Source: Candidatus Woesearchaeota archaeon
Lineage (GTDB): Archaea > Nanobdellota > Nanobdellia > Woesearchaeales > JAHWHD01
Assembly: GCA_019323515.1 (NCBI GenBank)
Contig: JAHWHG010000007.1
Span: forward strand, 167,749 to 231,748
DNA length: 64,000 bases
Reading direction: 5' to 3'
Part shown: positions 43,801-53,543 of the stretch, piece after piece
Layout: each line of letters opens with the position of its first letter
How positions within the stretch are numbered: position 1 is the stretch's first letter
The notes under the pieces: generated by a model
Told to the model about the DNA's origin: nothing
The model's input: only the letters and a program-made list of their open reading frames with translations
Database searches by the model: none
Translations under genes and position numbers: made by a program

Positions 43801-46800
43801 TCTTTTACACTAGGATTAGTAGTATCAACAGCTACATTAATATTATGTGTTACAATATCAGCAGTGTAATTCTGCGAACCAAAATAAACTACGCTTATAT
43901 TATAAACACCAGCTGAATAATTTTTATCATTAATCAAAGGACCCGCTCCAGAATCAATTTGTGTTCCATTCTCATACACATATATTATATCCTCTCCACT
44001 AAGCAATAATCCAGTGATATTAACAAATTCTGACTCATTAATATCAAAGTCAGCTGAGGTTCCATTCAACAGCAAGTCTACTTGACCAGTAGCTTTAGCA
44101 ACTGTATAACTTGAGCTGTTTGAAGCAGAGCTATAATTCCCAGTATCAGTAACATTACACACAAAATTGTACAAACTAGCAGCAAGAGTGACATTAAGGT
44201 TCATATCAGTTCCAGTAATTTCAGTTGTATTCCTCCATAACCTTCCTGAAGCTTCTCCGCTATCACAAAGACAACTTGCATTAACTGACTGATTATAAGT
44301 CACAGGAGAATCAGGGAAAAGTGTAAGATAACAACTTGTCTGAACAGCTGTGATTGTATAGGTAAATTCTCCAGTAAAATTATAATTACCAACACTATCA
44401 TTTGCAAACCATCTATAATCATAAACTCCAACTCCTAAATCGACAAATGTAAAATTATATACATCTCCTACCTTAGTTAACTCTCCAGCAAGATAAGAAT
44501 AGTTCTGTCCATCAAACTCAAATACTACATCAGACATTCCATATAAATCTACCCAAGTAGCATTAAACTCATAGACTTGTCCAGGAGAATACACAACAGG
44601 ACTAAGAAGTAACTCATTAATATTTGAATAAGCAGGAGCACTGATATCATTTATTATAAAATAGGTTGTCTGCGTATCATTAAGATTTCCAGAGGTATCA
44701 TTAGCTATTATTGTAATATTATATTGCGTAGGGAATGTTGTGTTCGTAAAGGTTATAGTATAGATGTTATCAGCATTAGGATCAGCCAGCTCAATGAGTT
44801 CATAGACCCCTCCATTCCAAGTTATGTTAGCATAAACACTTGATACATCAGTCTCATCAGTTACTGTTACATTTAGGTTTATTGTTTCATACTGGTTATA
44901 ACTTGTACCAGCAGTAGGCTGCGGATCAGTTACTAGAGGATATGTTATATCATTAACATCAAACGTTGTTGTTTCTGTATTATTAACATTGTTATTAGAA
45001 TCAAATGCAAATATCCTAACATTATAGGTTCCAGCTGGAGTCAAAGAGGTTGAAACAAACTCATAATACCAGCTATCTCCTACTCCAGAAGTAAGAGAAT
45101 AATTGAACTTAGTAGCATTAGGATACTCAATTTCAACAAGCATCTGTCCAAGACCACTTAAATCAGTTGCATTCAAGGTTACATTGACTGTATCGCCTTG
45201 ATTAACTGCAGAAGGATATGCTAAAAAATCAGTGACCGCTGGATTAATTGTATCAACTGCAACATTTATATTATGTGTTTCAATGTCAGCAGTGTAATTT
45301 TGTGTTTCATAATAGACAACACTTATGTTATAGACACCAGCTGAATAATTTTTATCATTAATCAAAGGACCCGCTCCAGAATCAATTTGTGTTCCATTCT
45401 CATACACATATATTATATCCTCTCCTAAAATCAATGATCCATTTATATTTACATACTCAGAATCATTAATATCAAAGTCAGCTGAAGTTCCATTCAACAA
45501 TAGACTAACCTGGCCAGTAGCTTTATTGATTGTATAAAGGGTACTATTAGTAGTAGATGAATAGTTACCAGTATCAGTTACATTACAGGTATAATAATAT
45601 GCGCCAGCAGCTAAAGTCACATTAGTATCCATCTCACTACCAGTTATCTCAGTGTCATTTCTCCACAATCTGCCAGTTGCTTCCTGATTATCACAGGAGC
45701 AACTAGCATTTACTGTTTGTGGATAAACGGTTGTTGGAGGTGGGAATAAAGTTAAATAGCAACTAGAAGGATACTGTGAAACAACAAATGACTGTAATGA
45801 AGTAAAGTTATAATTTCCTGCACTGTCATTCATAAACCATCTATAATAATAGGTTCCAACACTTAAATTAGTAAAGGTTTTATAATACTCACTCCCTAAG
45901 ATACTCAACTCAGATAATGAATAAGTATAATTAATACCATCAAACTGAAGAACTGTATCATTAAGACTTATTCCATCACCAACAGTTATATTAAACTGAT
46001 AATTCTGAGGAACTGTAAAAGTATAAGGACTTGTTGGATAAGTGTTTAAAGATGTATAGTAAGGAGCATCCCTATCTATAGTAAACCTATGAACTAAGGT
46101 CGTATTATAACCTACTGAATCCATCGCATAGACAGTAAGAGTATAATTATCACTACCAAGACTGACAGAGTTTAACCATTGATAACTAGCAGCATTTATT
46201 CCAGAGTCAACCCCTGACTGTACGCTTGTTCCTGCAAGGTTTGTTATATTATACCAAGAAAGGTTCAATTTATAGTTCTGTACTGATACATTAAGATTAA
46301 AGTCACTATTTATTAAAGAATTATTCTCTGGTGTAAAAATTTGTATGAATGGTTTAGTATTATCAATAGTAAAATTATTTGTAGTGTTATCATAATTACC
46401 TAATGTATCATTCGCATGAACAATTATTGAATAATTCCCATCTAATACTGCACTAGTATCCCATACATCAGTATAACCTGCACCATCTAAGAAACCAGTC
46501 TTAACATTTCCTGAACTGTTATAGACTTCATACCAAGTTCTATCCACACCAACAACATTATCACCAACATCAGCATCAATTACCAAACTGAACCCAACAA
46601 TAGAATCCTGTGAAGGCCTTTCTATTGTAATTGTCGGAGCTGAATAATCAATCCTAAGTATCCTTGTTTCACTTGTCCCAACATTAGAAGCACCATCAGT
46701 ACACTGCACATACCAGTAATTAAACTGTTCTGGAACAGTATTGTTTAAGATAATTGTATCAGTTGCATTCAAAACACTTGAATTTGTTCCTGAATCAACT

Positions 46801-49800
46801 GAATCTATGTAAAGCACACAACTTGTTGTTGAATAATAGTTATCAGTCACATTAAAAGTAAAACTTTGTGAAGGATTTGTTGAATTAGTGTCATTCACAG
46901 GAGAGACAAGAGTGACTACTGGCACCAAGGAATCTCCAGCGTTAAATGAACTTGTCTGCGTATCATTGGTATTACCAGCTGAATCATTAGCTACAATTGT
47001 TATAGTATAAGTACCTACCCAAGTAGTATTAGTGAAATTAAACTCATAAAGTTCAGTTTCTGAACTGTAAGTCATCTCATAGATGCTATATATAGAGTCA
47101 TAACTAAGATTCGCATAGACCTTATCTAGATTATTATAATAAGGGTCAGACACATTAGCTGTTATAAAGACCGTATCTGTTAAGTTATAGGATGTTCCAG
47201 TTGTCGGATTGATCTCTCCAACTGCAGGATTAGTAACATCATTAATATTAAAACTAGTGGTCTGTGTATCATTCAGATTACCTGTTGAATCATTAGCAAG
47301 TATCTGTATATTATAAGTAGCAGGCATTGTAGTGTTTGTAAAGGTTGCAGTGTATACACCATCTAAGTCAGGGTCTGTTAGGTATACTAATTCATAGACC
47401 CCATCCCATGAAACATTAGCAATAACATCACTTATTTCTGTCTCATCAGAGACACTTACATTCAGGTTAATGACATCAGCTTGATTATAATCAGTGCCAG
47501 CTGTAGGCTGTGGATCTGTCACAACAGGATATGTTACATCATTCACATCAAATGTTGTTGTCTCACTGTTATTGACATTACCTTTAGAATCAAATGCAAA
47601 TATCCTCACATCATATGTACCTGCAGGAGTAGAAGAACTCGAAACAAACTCATAATACCAATTATTTCCAACACCCGAGGTCAAAGAATAATTGAACTTA
47701 GTAGCATTAGGATATTCAATCTCTACAAACATCTGACCAAGACCACTTAAATCAGTTGCATTCAATGTTACATTGACTGTATCACCCTGATTAATCGTAG
47801 CAGGAGCAGCCAATAAATCCGTCACAACAGGATTAATGTTATCAATTGCTACATTGATATTATGTGTTACAATGTCTGCAGTATAGTTCTGCGTAGGGAA
47901 ATAAACAACACTGAGATTATAGACACCGGCTGAATAATTTGATATATTAATCAATGGACTTGCTCCTGAATTAATTTGAGTACCATTCTCATAGAGATAG
48001 ATTATCCCATCACCTGAAACCAACAGACCTGTTATATTAACATATTCAGATTCATTGATATCAAAGTCAGCTGAAGTCCCATTCAGTAACAGATCAACTT
48101 GCCCAGTAGCCTTAGCCACAGTATAACTTGAAGTGTTGGAAGCTGAAGTATAGTTACCAGTATCAGTAACATTACATACAAAATTATACAAACTAGCTGC
48201 AAGCGTCACATTTAGATTCATATCAGTCCCTGTAATCTCTGTCGTATTCCTCCACAACCTGCCAGTTGCCTCTCCGCTATCACAAACACAACTCGCATTC
48301 ACGCTTTGAGGATAAGTAACAGGTGAATCAGGGAACAGAGTAAGATAACAACTTGTCTGCACAGCATTGATTGTATAAGTAGCTGGAGCAGTACTATTGA
48401 AATTACCAGCACTATCATTAGCAAACCATCTATAATCATATACACCTACACCTAAATCGACAAGAGTTACATTATAAACATCTCCTGTTTTGGTTATTTC
48501 CCCAGCAAGATAAGAATAATTCTGACCGTCAAACTCAAGTATTATATCTGCCAAACTTGCATCATCAACCCAAGTTGAATTAAACTGATAGAATTGTCCT
48601 GGCACATAGGTTACAGGACTTGAAGGCTGTTCTAAGATATTTGAATAAGCAGGAGCACTTATGTCACTAATTGTAAAATAGGTAGTCTGTGTATCATTCA
48701 GGTTTCCAGAAGTATCATTTGCAAGAATAGTAACATTGTACTGACCTGGCCAAGTAGTAGTTGAGAAAGACCCTGTAAATAAAGTATCACTATTAGGATC
48801 AGTCAACTCAACAAGCTCATACAAACCACCATCCCAAGTGATATTAGCATATACATTCGTGATCCCAGTCTCATCTGTGACTGTAACATTCAAATCAATA
48901 GTTTCATACTGATTATAATTAGTTCCAGTAGTAGGCTGCGGATCTGTCACAACAGGATAAGTCACATCATTCACATCAAAGCTAGTTGTTTCACTATTAT
49001 TCACATTGTTATTAGAATCAAATGCAAATATCCTTACATTATAGGTTCCAGCTGGAGTCAAAGAGGTTGACACAAATTCATAGTACCAACTGTCTCCAGC
49101 ACCCGAAGTGAGAGAATAGTTAAACTTAGTAGCATTAGGATATTCAATTTCAACAAGCATCTGTCCAAGTCCGCTTAAGTCTGTTGAATTCAATGTTATG
49201 TTAACTGTATCACCTTGATTAATCGTAGCAGGCGCAGCCAATAAATCCGTCACAACAGGATTAATGTTATCAACTGCAACATTAATATTATGTGTGACAA
49301 TATCAGCAGTATAATTTTGTGTACCATAGAAAACTGCACTGATATTATAGACACCAGCAGTATAATTTGTTATATTAATAAGTGGACTAATTCCTGAATT
49401 AATCTGAGTACCGTTCTCATAAACATAAAAGACATCTTCACCACTAATCAAAAGACCAGTAATATTGACATATTCAGATTCATTGATATCAAAGTCAGCT
49501 GAAGTTCCATTCAACAAGAGATCAACCTGACCAGTAGCTTTAGCTACAGTATAACTTGAAATGTTGGAAGCTGAAGTATAGTTACCAGTATCAGTAACAT
49601 TACATACAAAGTTGTACAGGCTAGCAGCAAGAGTGACATTAAGGTTCATATCAGTCCCTGTAATCTCAGTTTCATTCCTCCACAACCTGCCAGTTGCCTC
49701 TCCGCTATCACAAACACAACTCGCATTAACTGATTGAGGATAAGTAACAGGCGAATCAGGGAACAGTGTAAGATAACAACTTGTCTGTATTGCACTAATT

Positions 49801-52800
49801 GTATAAGTATGTGGAGCAGTGCTATTATAATTTCCTGCACTATCATTTGCAAACCACCTATAATCATATACTCCAACTCCTAAATCAACAAATGTAACAT
49901 TATAGAGATCTCCAGTTTTAGTGATTTCTCCAGCAAGATAAGAATAGTTTTGTCCATCAAATTCAAGTATTACATCAGCCAAAATTCCGTCATCAACCCA
50001 TGTTGAATTAAACTGATAGAATTGTCCAGGTGAATATGTTGCAGGACTTGAAGGCTGTTCTAAGATATTTGAATAAGCAGGAGCACTGATATCGTTGATT
50101 ATAAAATAAGTTGTTTGTGTATCATTAAGATTGCCGCTAGTATCATTTGCAAGAATAGTAAGATTATACTGGCCAAGCCAAGTTGTAGTTGTAAAGACAG
50201 CAGTAAATAAAGTATCACTATTAGGGTCAGTCAACTCAACAAGCTCATACAAACCACCATCCCAAGTAATGTTAGCATATACCTTATCAACACTAGTCTC
50301 ATCAGTAACAGTAACATTCAGATTTATTGTTTCATATTGGTTGTAATTAGTTCCAGCAGTAGGCTGTGGATCTGTCACAGCAGGATAAGTTACGTCATTA
50401 ACATCAAAGGTTGTAGTTTCAGTATTGTTTATATTATTGTTCGTATCATTTGCAAAGATTCTAACAGAATAAGTACCTGCTGGATTAGAAGATGTTGTAG
50501 TGTAAGGATAGTACCAAGCATTGCCTGAGCCTTGTGTCATTGTATCATTAAACTTAGAACCATTTGAATACTCTATCTCTACAATCACAAAACTCAATGC
50601 TGAATTATCTGAGACATTCACAGTCAGATTTGTAGTGTCCCCCTGGTTGATTGTAGAAGGAGCTGCTTCAAGGTCATATACTGAAGGATTAAATGTATCA
50701 GCAGCCACATAGATATTATGGGTAGCGATATCAGCAGTATAATTTTGCGTACTGAAATAAACTGCACTGATGTTATAAACTCCAGTTGAATAGTTTGTTA
50801 TATTAATAAGTGGACTCACTCCAGAATTGATCTGTGTTCCATTTTCATAGATATAAATTACTTCCTCTCCAGCAACCAACAGACCAGTGATATTGACATA
50901 CTCAGAATCATTGATATAGAAATCAGCAGAACTGCTATTCAAAAGCAAATCAACCTGACCAGTAGCCTTCTGTATCAGGAAAGTGTCAGATGTTGAACCA
51001 ACAGAATAATTCCCTGTCGCAGTACTATTACATGTATAATTATACAAACTAGCCCAAATAGTAACATTAACATTGTTTGAAACCATACTGTTGTTCCTCC
51101 AAAGCTGCACAACAACCTCATCATCAGTGTTCGTGCATGAACAGCTTGCATTCACACTCTGCGGATAAGTGACCGGTGATGTAGGGAAGAAGTTCAAACT
51201 GCATGTGGAAGTAGCTGCAATAATATCATATGTTAAAGGACCAGTATAGTTCCAGTTCCCACCGCTGTCATTAGCTAGCCACTGGTAGGTATGAGTAGTT
51301 GCTGTTAGATTATATAGGGTAATGTAGTACTCACTCCCTAACATTGTGATTTGTCCTGTGTTATTAGTGTAATTCGTACCATCAATGTTAAAGATAACAT
51401 CACTTAAACTTATATCATCAGTCCATGTTATATTAAACTGATATGATTGAGGTAAAGAGAAAGTTACTCCTGACTCTGGATCTGTTCTGTTAGAACTCCA
51501 GGAAGGGGGGGTATCAGGAGTAACATTGATCGCAAACAGATGGACTGTTGAGAATTGATTAATGTTACCAGTTGTATCATTACACTTGTAATAGAGAGTA
51601 TAAACATTCCCAGCACTTAAGCCACCATATGTAAATGAATGCTCATAACTGTTTGTATTAGTAAATGAAGCACCTTCTGTAGCAAAATTAAAGTCAGCAT
51701 TTGAGAGATGATACTTACAATAAGCCACCTCATCAGTGGTGATGTTGATGAATGTCTGCGTTGTACTTGCTGAGAGATTAGATTCATTTACAGGATTAAC
51801 AATTGAGATTGTAGTATATACAGTATCAACAGCAAATGTCCAGTTCTCTTCATAAGTATCAGTCAAACTATCATTATCATAACAAAGAACATTCCAAAGA
51901 TAAGCCCCATCAGCAAATGACGCTGTGACATTATTCACATCATTATCAAATATCTCATTATCAACAAGAGTTTCATTCTCAACCCATCCACCGCTCTGGT
52001 TATAATAGATAGAACAGTTAGTCACATTATAATCATCTGAAACATTAAACACAAAAGTCATCGACGAATAATTAAAGAGCGTAGCATTGACAGGACTTAA
52101 CAAGGTTACAGTAGGTGCTGCAACTGAAGACGTCACTACAGATTCCTGTATCTCAATCCCATTTGCATATATCTTGACAGTTCCGTCATAAGCACCAGTG
52201 GATAATGTCGCTAGGTTGTCTAATGAAGTGGTTGTAGAATCCAAACTCGTATCACCTGTAGTTCTTACATCTATCACTATATAATTAGCATCATGAGTAA
52301 TTTCGGTATAAGTTGTTAAATCATCAAGAACATAGTAGGCATTTTCTACTGTTACATTCACATGACCTTTTCCACCAGCTACAGTTAGGTTATATGATTG
52401 ATTAGCCCAATTGTCAGGATGCCCATAGATTGTTTCTGCAGGTGTTATGTCAATAGAACAATGTTCAAGTGTTGTTTCATTATAACACCATTCATCAGCG
52501 TTACATCCAAGTGCACTCCAGGTTCCAGGAACACTATCGAAACCACACAAACCAGGATCAGTTGTTGCATTCATCCAATGGTCACCAAACCAACAACACT
52601 CAGTCGAAGTTTGTTGTTCAGGGATAACAGTATCACTTTCATTACCCATACCACCAACAAACCATCCATCTACAGAAGCCATTGGAACTAAAGTATCACC
52701 AGCGTCAATTGCATAATCATCAGAGATAACAGCTGTAAGAAATGCTGGATACCTACTCTTTTCTGTATCAAGAGTAACATCAATATCTCTATACCAGTTA

Positions 52801-53165
52801 CCTGAACTTCCTTGAATAGTTTCACCGTAAGGAGCATAAAAAGGTACAAGTTCGCCACCAACATCTGATGTTAATGAGATATAATTAATTGCATCCTTAT
52901 CTGAATAGAGCAAACCAATACGATGTAAACTATCATTTAAGGAATCGTTAGTTGCATCATCAGTATGCACTCTCAGAACGATATTATCAATATCACAAAC
53001 TCCTGCGTCATTATAATTTTGATTCTCACCAGCACAATACGTAACATTAACAATATTCTCAATCGTCTTGTTCCTTATCTCCACCTTAGTATAAGCACCA
53101 AAACCCTGGCTAGCTAAGACTATCAAAATGAAGATACAAAGTCCTAGCATCAACCTCTTTCTCAC
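40878..53165 (-). CDS. Giant repetitive Ig-like surface protein (4095 residues)
   Basis: A 4095-residue exported protein. It has a signal peptide (RLMLGLCIFILIVLASQGFG), an N-terminal domain (about 25-175) shared with the 473-residue protein at 53.5-55.0 kb, Ig-like repeats, five super-repeats of 475-476 residues (starts near 655, 1130, 1606, 2469, 2945), and a PEGA-like domain (about 3590-3700). A Cys-rich stalk (about 3776-3935) contains CGDGTC, a thrombospondin-like WSPCGPNGWQERTC and two DCGGPC modules. A membrane span (about 3954-3974) and a basic helical cytosolic tail of about 120 residues, TPR-like in look, close the protein. GTG start, coupled by GTGA to the 60-residue gene. Probably an adhesin or cell-contact filament. 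N-x-S/T sites are very dense. Confidence 0.85.
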   Translation of the reverse strand: MRKRLMLGLCIFILIVLASQGFGAYTKVEIRNKTIENIVNVTYCAGENQNYNDAGVCDIDNIVLRVHTDDATNDSLNDSLHRIGLLYSDKDAINYISLTSDVGGELVPFYAPYGETIQGSSGNWYRDIDVTLDTEKSRYPAFLTAVISDDYAIDAGDTLVPMASVDGWFVGGMGNESDTVIPEQQTSTECCWFGDHWMNATTDPGLCGFDSVPGTWSALGCNADEWCYNETTLEHCSIDITPAETIYGHPDNWANQSYNLTVAGGKGHVNVTVENAYYVLDDLTTYTEITHDANYIVIDVRTTGDTSLDSTTTSLDNLATLSTGAYDGTVKIYANGIEIQESVVTSSVAAPTVTLLSPVNATLFNYSSMTFVFNVSDDYNVTNCSIYYNQSGGWVENETLVDNEIFDNDVNNVTASFADGAYLWNVLCYDNDSLTDTYEENWTFAVDTVYTTISIVNPVNESNLSASTTQTFINITTDEVAYCKYHLSNADFNFATEGASFTNTNSYEHSFTYGGLSAGNVYTLYYKCNDTTGNINQFSTVHLFAINVTPDTPPSWSSNRTDPESGVTFSLPQSYQFNITWTDDISLSDVIFNIDGTNYTNNTGQITMLGSEYYITLYNLTATTHTYQWLANDSGGNWNYTGPLTYDIIAATSTCSLNFFPTSPVTYPQSVNASCSCTNTDDEVVVQLWRNNSMVSNNVNVTIWASLYNYTCNSTATGNYSVGSTSDTFLIQKATGQVDLLLNSSSADFYINDSEYVNITGLLVAGEEVIYIYENGTQINSGVSPLINITNYSTGVYNISAVYFSTQNYTADIATHNIYVAADTFNPSVYDLEAAPSTINQGDTTNLTVNVSDNSALSFVIVEIEYSNGSKFNDTMTQGSGNAWYYPYTTTSSNPAGTYSVRIFANDTNNNINNTETTTFDVNDVTYPAVTDPQPTAGTNYNQYETINLNVTVTDETSVDKVYANITWDGGLYELVELTDPNSDTLFTAVFTTTTWLGQYNLTILANDTSGNLNDTQTTYFIINDISAPAYSNILEQPSSPATYSPGQFYQFNSTWVDDGILADVILEFDGQNYSYLAGEITKTGDLYNVTFVDLGVGVYDYRWFANDSAGNYNSTAPHTYTISAIQTSCYLTLFPDSPVTYPQSVNASCVCDSGEATGRLWRNETEITGTDMNLNVTLAASLYNFVCNVTDTGNYTSASNISSYTVAKATGQVDLLLNGTSADFDINESEYVNITGLLISGEDVFYVYENGTQINSGISPLINITNYTAGVYNISAVFYGTQNYTADIVTHNINVAVDNINPVVTDLLAAPATINQGDTVNITLNSTDLSGLGQMLVEIEYPNATKFNYSLTSGAGDSWYYEFVSTSLTPAGTYNVRIFAFDSNNNVNNSETTSFDVNDVTYPVVTDPQPTTGTNYNQYETIDLNVTVTDETGITNVYANITWDGGLYELVELTDPNSDTLFTGSFSTTTWPGQYNVTILANDTSGNLNDTQTTYFTISDISAPAYSNILEQPSSPVTYVPGQFYQFNSTWVDDASLADIILEFDGQNYSYLAGEITKTGDVYNVTLVDLGVGVYDYRWFANDSAGNFNSTAPATYTINAVQTSCYLTLFPDSPVTYPQSVNASCVCDSGEATGRLWRNTTEITGTDMNLNVTLAASLYNFVCNVTDTGNYTSASNTSSYTVAKATGQVDLLLNGTSADFDINESEYVNITGLLVSGDGIIYLYENGTQINSGASPLINISNYSAGVYNLSVVYFPTQNYTADIVTHNINVAIDNINPVVTDLLAAPATINQGDTVNVTLNATDLSGLGQMFVEIEYPNATKFNYSLTSGVGNNWYYEFVSSSSTPAGTYDVRIFAFDSKGNVNNSETTTFDVNDVTYPVVTDPQPTAGTDYNQADVINLNVSVSDETEISDVIANVSWDGVYELVYLTDPDLDGVYTATFTNTTMPATYNIQILANDSTGNLNDTQTTSFNINDVTNPAVGEINPTTGTSYNLTDTVFITANVSDPYYNNLDKVYANLSYDSIYSIYEMTYSSETELYEFNFTNTTWVGTYTITIVANDSAGNTNDTQTSSFNAGDSLVPVVTLVSPVNDTNSTNPSQSFTFNVTDNYYSTTSCVLYIDSVDSGTNSSVLNATDTIILNNTVPEQFNYWYVQCTDGASNVGTSETRILRIDYSAPTITIERPSQDSIVGFSLVIDADVGDNVVGVDRTWYEVYNSSGNVKTGFLDGAGYTDVWDTSAVLDGNYSIIVHANDTLGNYDNTTNNFTIDNTKPFIQIFTPENNSLINSDFNLNVSVQNYKLNLSWYNITNLAGTSVQSGVDSGINAASYQWLNSVSLGSDNYTLTVYAMDSVGYNTTLVHRFTIDRDAPYYTSLNTYPTSPYTFTVPQNYQFNITVGDGISLNDTVLQFDGINYTYSLSELSILGSEYYKTFTNLSVGTYYYRWFMNDSAGNYNFTSLQSFVVSQYPSSCYLTLFPPPTTVYPQTVNASCSCDNQEATGRLWRNDTEITGSEMDTNVTLAAGAYYYTCNVTDTGNYSSTTNSTLYTINKATGQVSLLLNGTSADFDINDSEYVNINGSLILGEDIIYVYENGTQIDSGAGPLINDKNYSAGVYNISVVYYETQNYTADIETHNINVAVDTINPAVTDFLAYPSAVNQGDTVNVTLNATDLSGLGQMLVEIEYPNATKFNYSLTSGVGDSWYYEFVSTSLTPAGTYNVRIFAFDSNNNVNNTETTTFDVNDITYPLVTDPQPTAGTSYNQYETINLNVTVTDETDVSSVYANITWNGGVYELIELADPNADNIYTITFTNTTFPTQYNITIIANDTSGNLNDTQTTYFIINDISAPAYSNINELLLSPVVYSPGQVYEFNATWVDLYGMSDVVFEFDGQNYSYLAGELTKVGDVYNFTFVDLGVGVYDYRWFANDSVGNYNFTGEFTYTITAVQTSCYLTLFPDSPVTYNQSVNASCLCDSGEASGRLWRNTTEITGTDMNLNVTLAASLYNFVCNVTDTGNYSSASNSSSYTVAKATGQVDLLLNGTSADFDINESEFVNITGLLLSGEDIIYVYENGTQIDSGAGPLINDKNYSAGVYNISVVYFGSQNYTADIVTHNINVAVDTTNPSVKDILVYPTPINQGDTTNITLNASDVSGLSSVIVEIEYSNGSKFNETMISGVGDTWYYTYTTTSSNPAGTYNVRIFASDPRGNLNNTETSSFVINDISYPAVSGVSPSAATYAQAVSVPISVTVTDETGISKVYANITWDGGVYEVIELTDPNLDGVYTNTFTNTTYPTQYNITIIANDTNGNLNDTQSSYFTINDIEAPSVADLIPAAGTSYNLGDLVQLSVNVTDPYHNNLDKVFANISYDSVIELVEMIYSSNTGLYYANFTNTSIIGTYNVQILANDSAGNLNSLITTYFNVADILAPTVSLTSPANDTDSTSSTVSFVFYVIDNYASTLDCKLYVNNDIAGQNATTLNNTATTIVDSNVPEGDVYWYVNCTDGSSNFNVSETRYIKTDYTPPSFTFTNITPRIVVNGDDVFLNASASDNVAVGQIWAVIGLPNGSSVTKYLSQNDNNYTTNITGWYNVTFYANDTQSNIATLESFFEVAEEFYFNLTIVDFSLNGVPVTATFYYPNSTEVIRVESFTGNASIRLANSTYDMVVEAFDGSIVVHVIGIELNQNNPNEFGMDRLSTPAPGFLVTYGLNNTFLGIFGANITLNYTGLNYSYENTLEVYKCDNWDFTGQTCLSSWVLIASDQNLSANTLIVNVTSFSGFSIKQGSYCGDGTCDANEDCNTCSQDCGVCPSVTPPRRGGGPGGCFAHWNCTDWSPCGPNGWQERTCVDVSGCYEESKFGLVKPVERRDCKYEVSCDNLIKDDGETDIDCGGPCTPCDLGQSCSINADCVGVCNIEKICVNPGRCDNRYLDNNEDGVDCGGPCKACIEVPEVVPPVIPPVEVPFKIPITVYIVSLGAVLIALLIFLITRPFTKLLWLIYRCYRLLRKGRLEEAIEIRNLINSAYAKVKKNKVKYLKKIELLDTSIKYVINTHKFINQAENYLSKDDYAAASKIYNKIRAVYDKMPKKAKRLVYKDIMSLYKQVNKKV
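42610..44333 (-). repeat. Super-repeat unit 5 with tail
   Basis: The first four modules match unit 4. After that a tail (about 42610-43225) follows that resembles the one in unit 3 (about 46620-47250): PAAGTSYNLGDLVQLSVNVTDPYHNN and SPANDTDSTS...CTDGSSN. The outer boundary is approximate. Confidence 0.65.
44334..45761 (-). repeat. Super-repeat unit 4 (476 residues)
   Basis: The period of 1428 bases returns after the long unit 3. Its first module (PPPTTVYPQTVNASCSC) is divergent. The later modules match units 2 and 5 closely. Confidence 0.76.
45762..48350 (-). repeat. Super-repeat unit 3 with extra tail (863 residues)
   Basis: It begins like unit 2 but after the fourth module continues into a tail absent from units 1, 2 and 4: NPTTGTSYNLTDTVFITANVSDPYYNN, SPVNDTNSTN...CTDGASN, and further Ig modules. 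A related tail follows unit 5. It is longer than the others by 387 residues. Confidence 0.72.
48351..49778 (-). repeat. Super-repeat unit 2 (476 residues)
   Basis: Same five modules as unit 1, with start-to-start distance 1428 bases to unit 3. DNA identity to unit 3 is high in the first two modules, which points to recent duplication or recombination between copies. Confidence 0.78.
49779..51203 (-). repeat. Super-repeat unit 1 (475 residues)
   Basis: The unit starts at the conserved TCSLNFFP/SCYLTLFP segment and holds five Ig-like modules in fixed order. Key words are WRN...TGNY, KATGQVDLLLN, INQGDT, YNQYETINLNVTVTDET, and QPSSP...VGVYDYRWFAND. It is the most divergent copy, mainly in its first module. 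Confidence 0.75.
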
Positions 53166-53344
53166 TTCTTTTTCACCTTCTTCTCTATCTCCTTGAAGTC
53201 AACTGTCCACTTACCAGAATTAGAATCAAACTCCCAGACAACTTCATGCTCTTTACTCTCATCTAACTTAAACAGAACTACATGAGGAATCGTAGTAGCA
53301 AAACTCTTCTGACTCCTCTTCCAAAGCTTTGTGAAAAATTTCAT
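53162..53344 (-). CDS. 60-residue AbrB/SpoVT-like protein
   Basis: A 60-residue basic protein. RSQKSFATTIPHVVLFKL resembles the GNSxxVTIPxxxxxxL core of AbrB/SpoVT-type swapped-hairpin DNA-binding proteins, followed by HEVVWEFDSNSGKWTVDF, two strands. The ends are lysine-rich. It is translationally coupled (GTGA) to the 12.3 kb giant gene. A TATA-like TATACTATATAAT (about 53371-53383) lies about 30 bases upstream and a perfect palindrome (53353-53368) covers the predicted start region, so it may regulate its own operon. The family call is by eye and moderate. Confidence 0.6.
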   Translation of the reverse strand: MKFFTKLWKRSQKSFATTIPHVVLFKLDESKEHEVVWEFDSNSGKWTVDFKEIEKKVKKK

Positions 53345-53352
53345 GTAATATC

Positions 53353-53368
53353 AAATGTTATAACATTT
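53353..53368. promoter_or_regulatory. 16-bp perfect palindrome at the giant-gene promoter
   Basis: AAATGTTATAACATTT reads the same on both strands. It lies between the TATA box and the ATG of the 60-residue gene. A protein bound here would block transcription of that gene and the giant. A related but imperfect copy (ATTATATAACAT) is at 53398-53409. The gap 53345-53543 otherwise holds only promoter-like AT-rich DNA. Confidence 0.5.
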
Positions 53369-53543
53369 AATATACTATATAATCTACCAGATAATACATT
53401 ATATAACATACCAATTAGAATATCAGATGTAATACCTATATAAAAAGGTTTCTATTGGAAAATATATGAAAATAATAATTAAAAGAAAACTATGTAATCT
53501 TTTATAAGATGAAAAATTAGAAAAGAAGATTAGAAAATAAAGA

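Noticed and set aside
42600..51210. Regularly spaced DNA repeats that could suggest a CRISPR or satellite array
   Set aside because: The repeats are 1.4 kb units in one open frame coding for Ig-like modules, with protein-level conservation; there are no short identical repeats with unique spacers.
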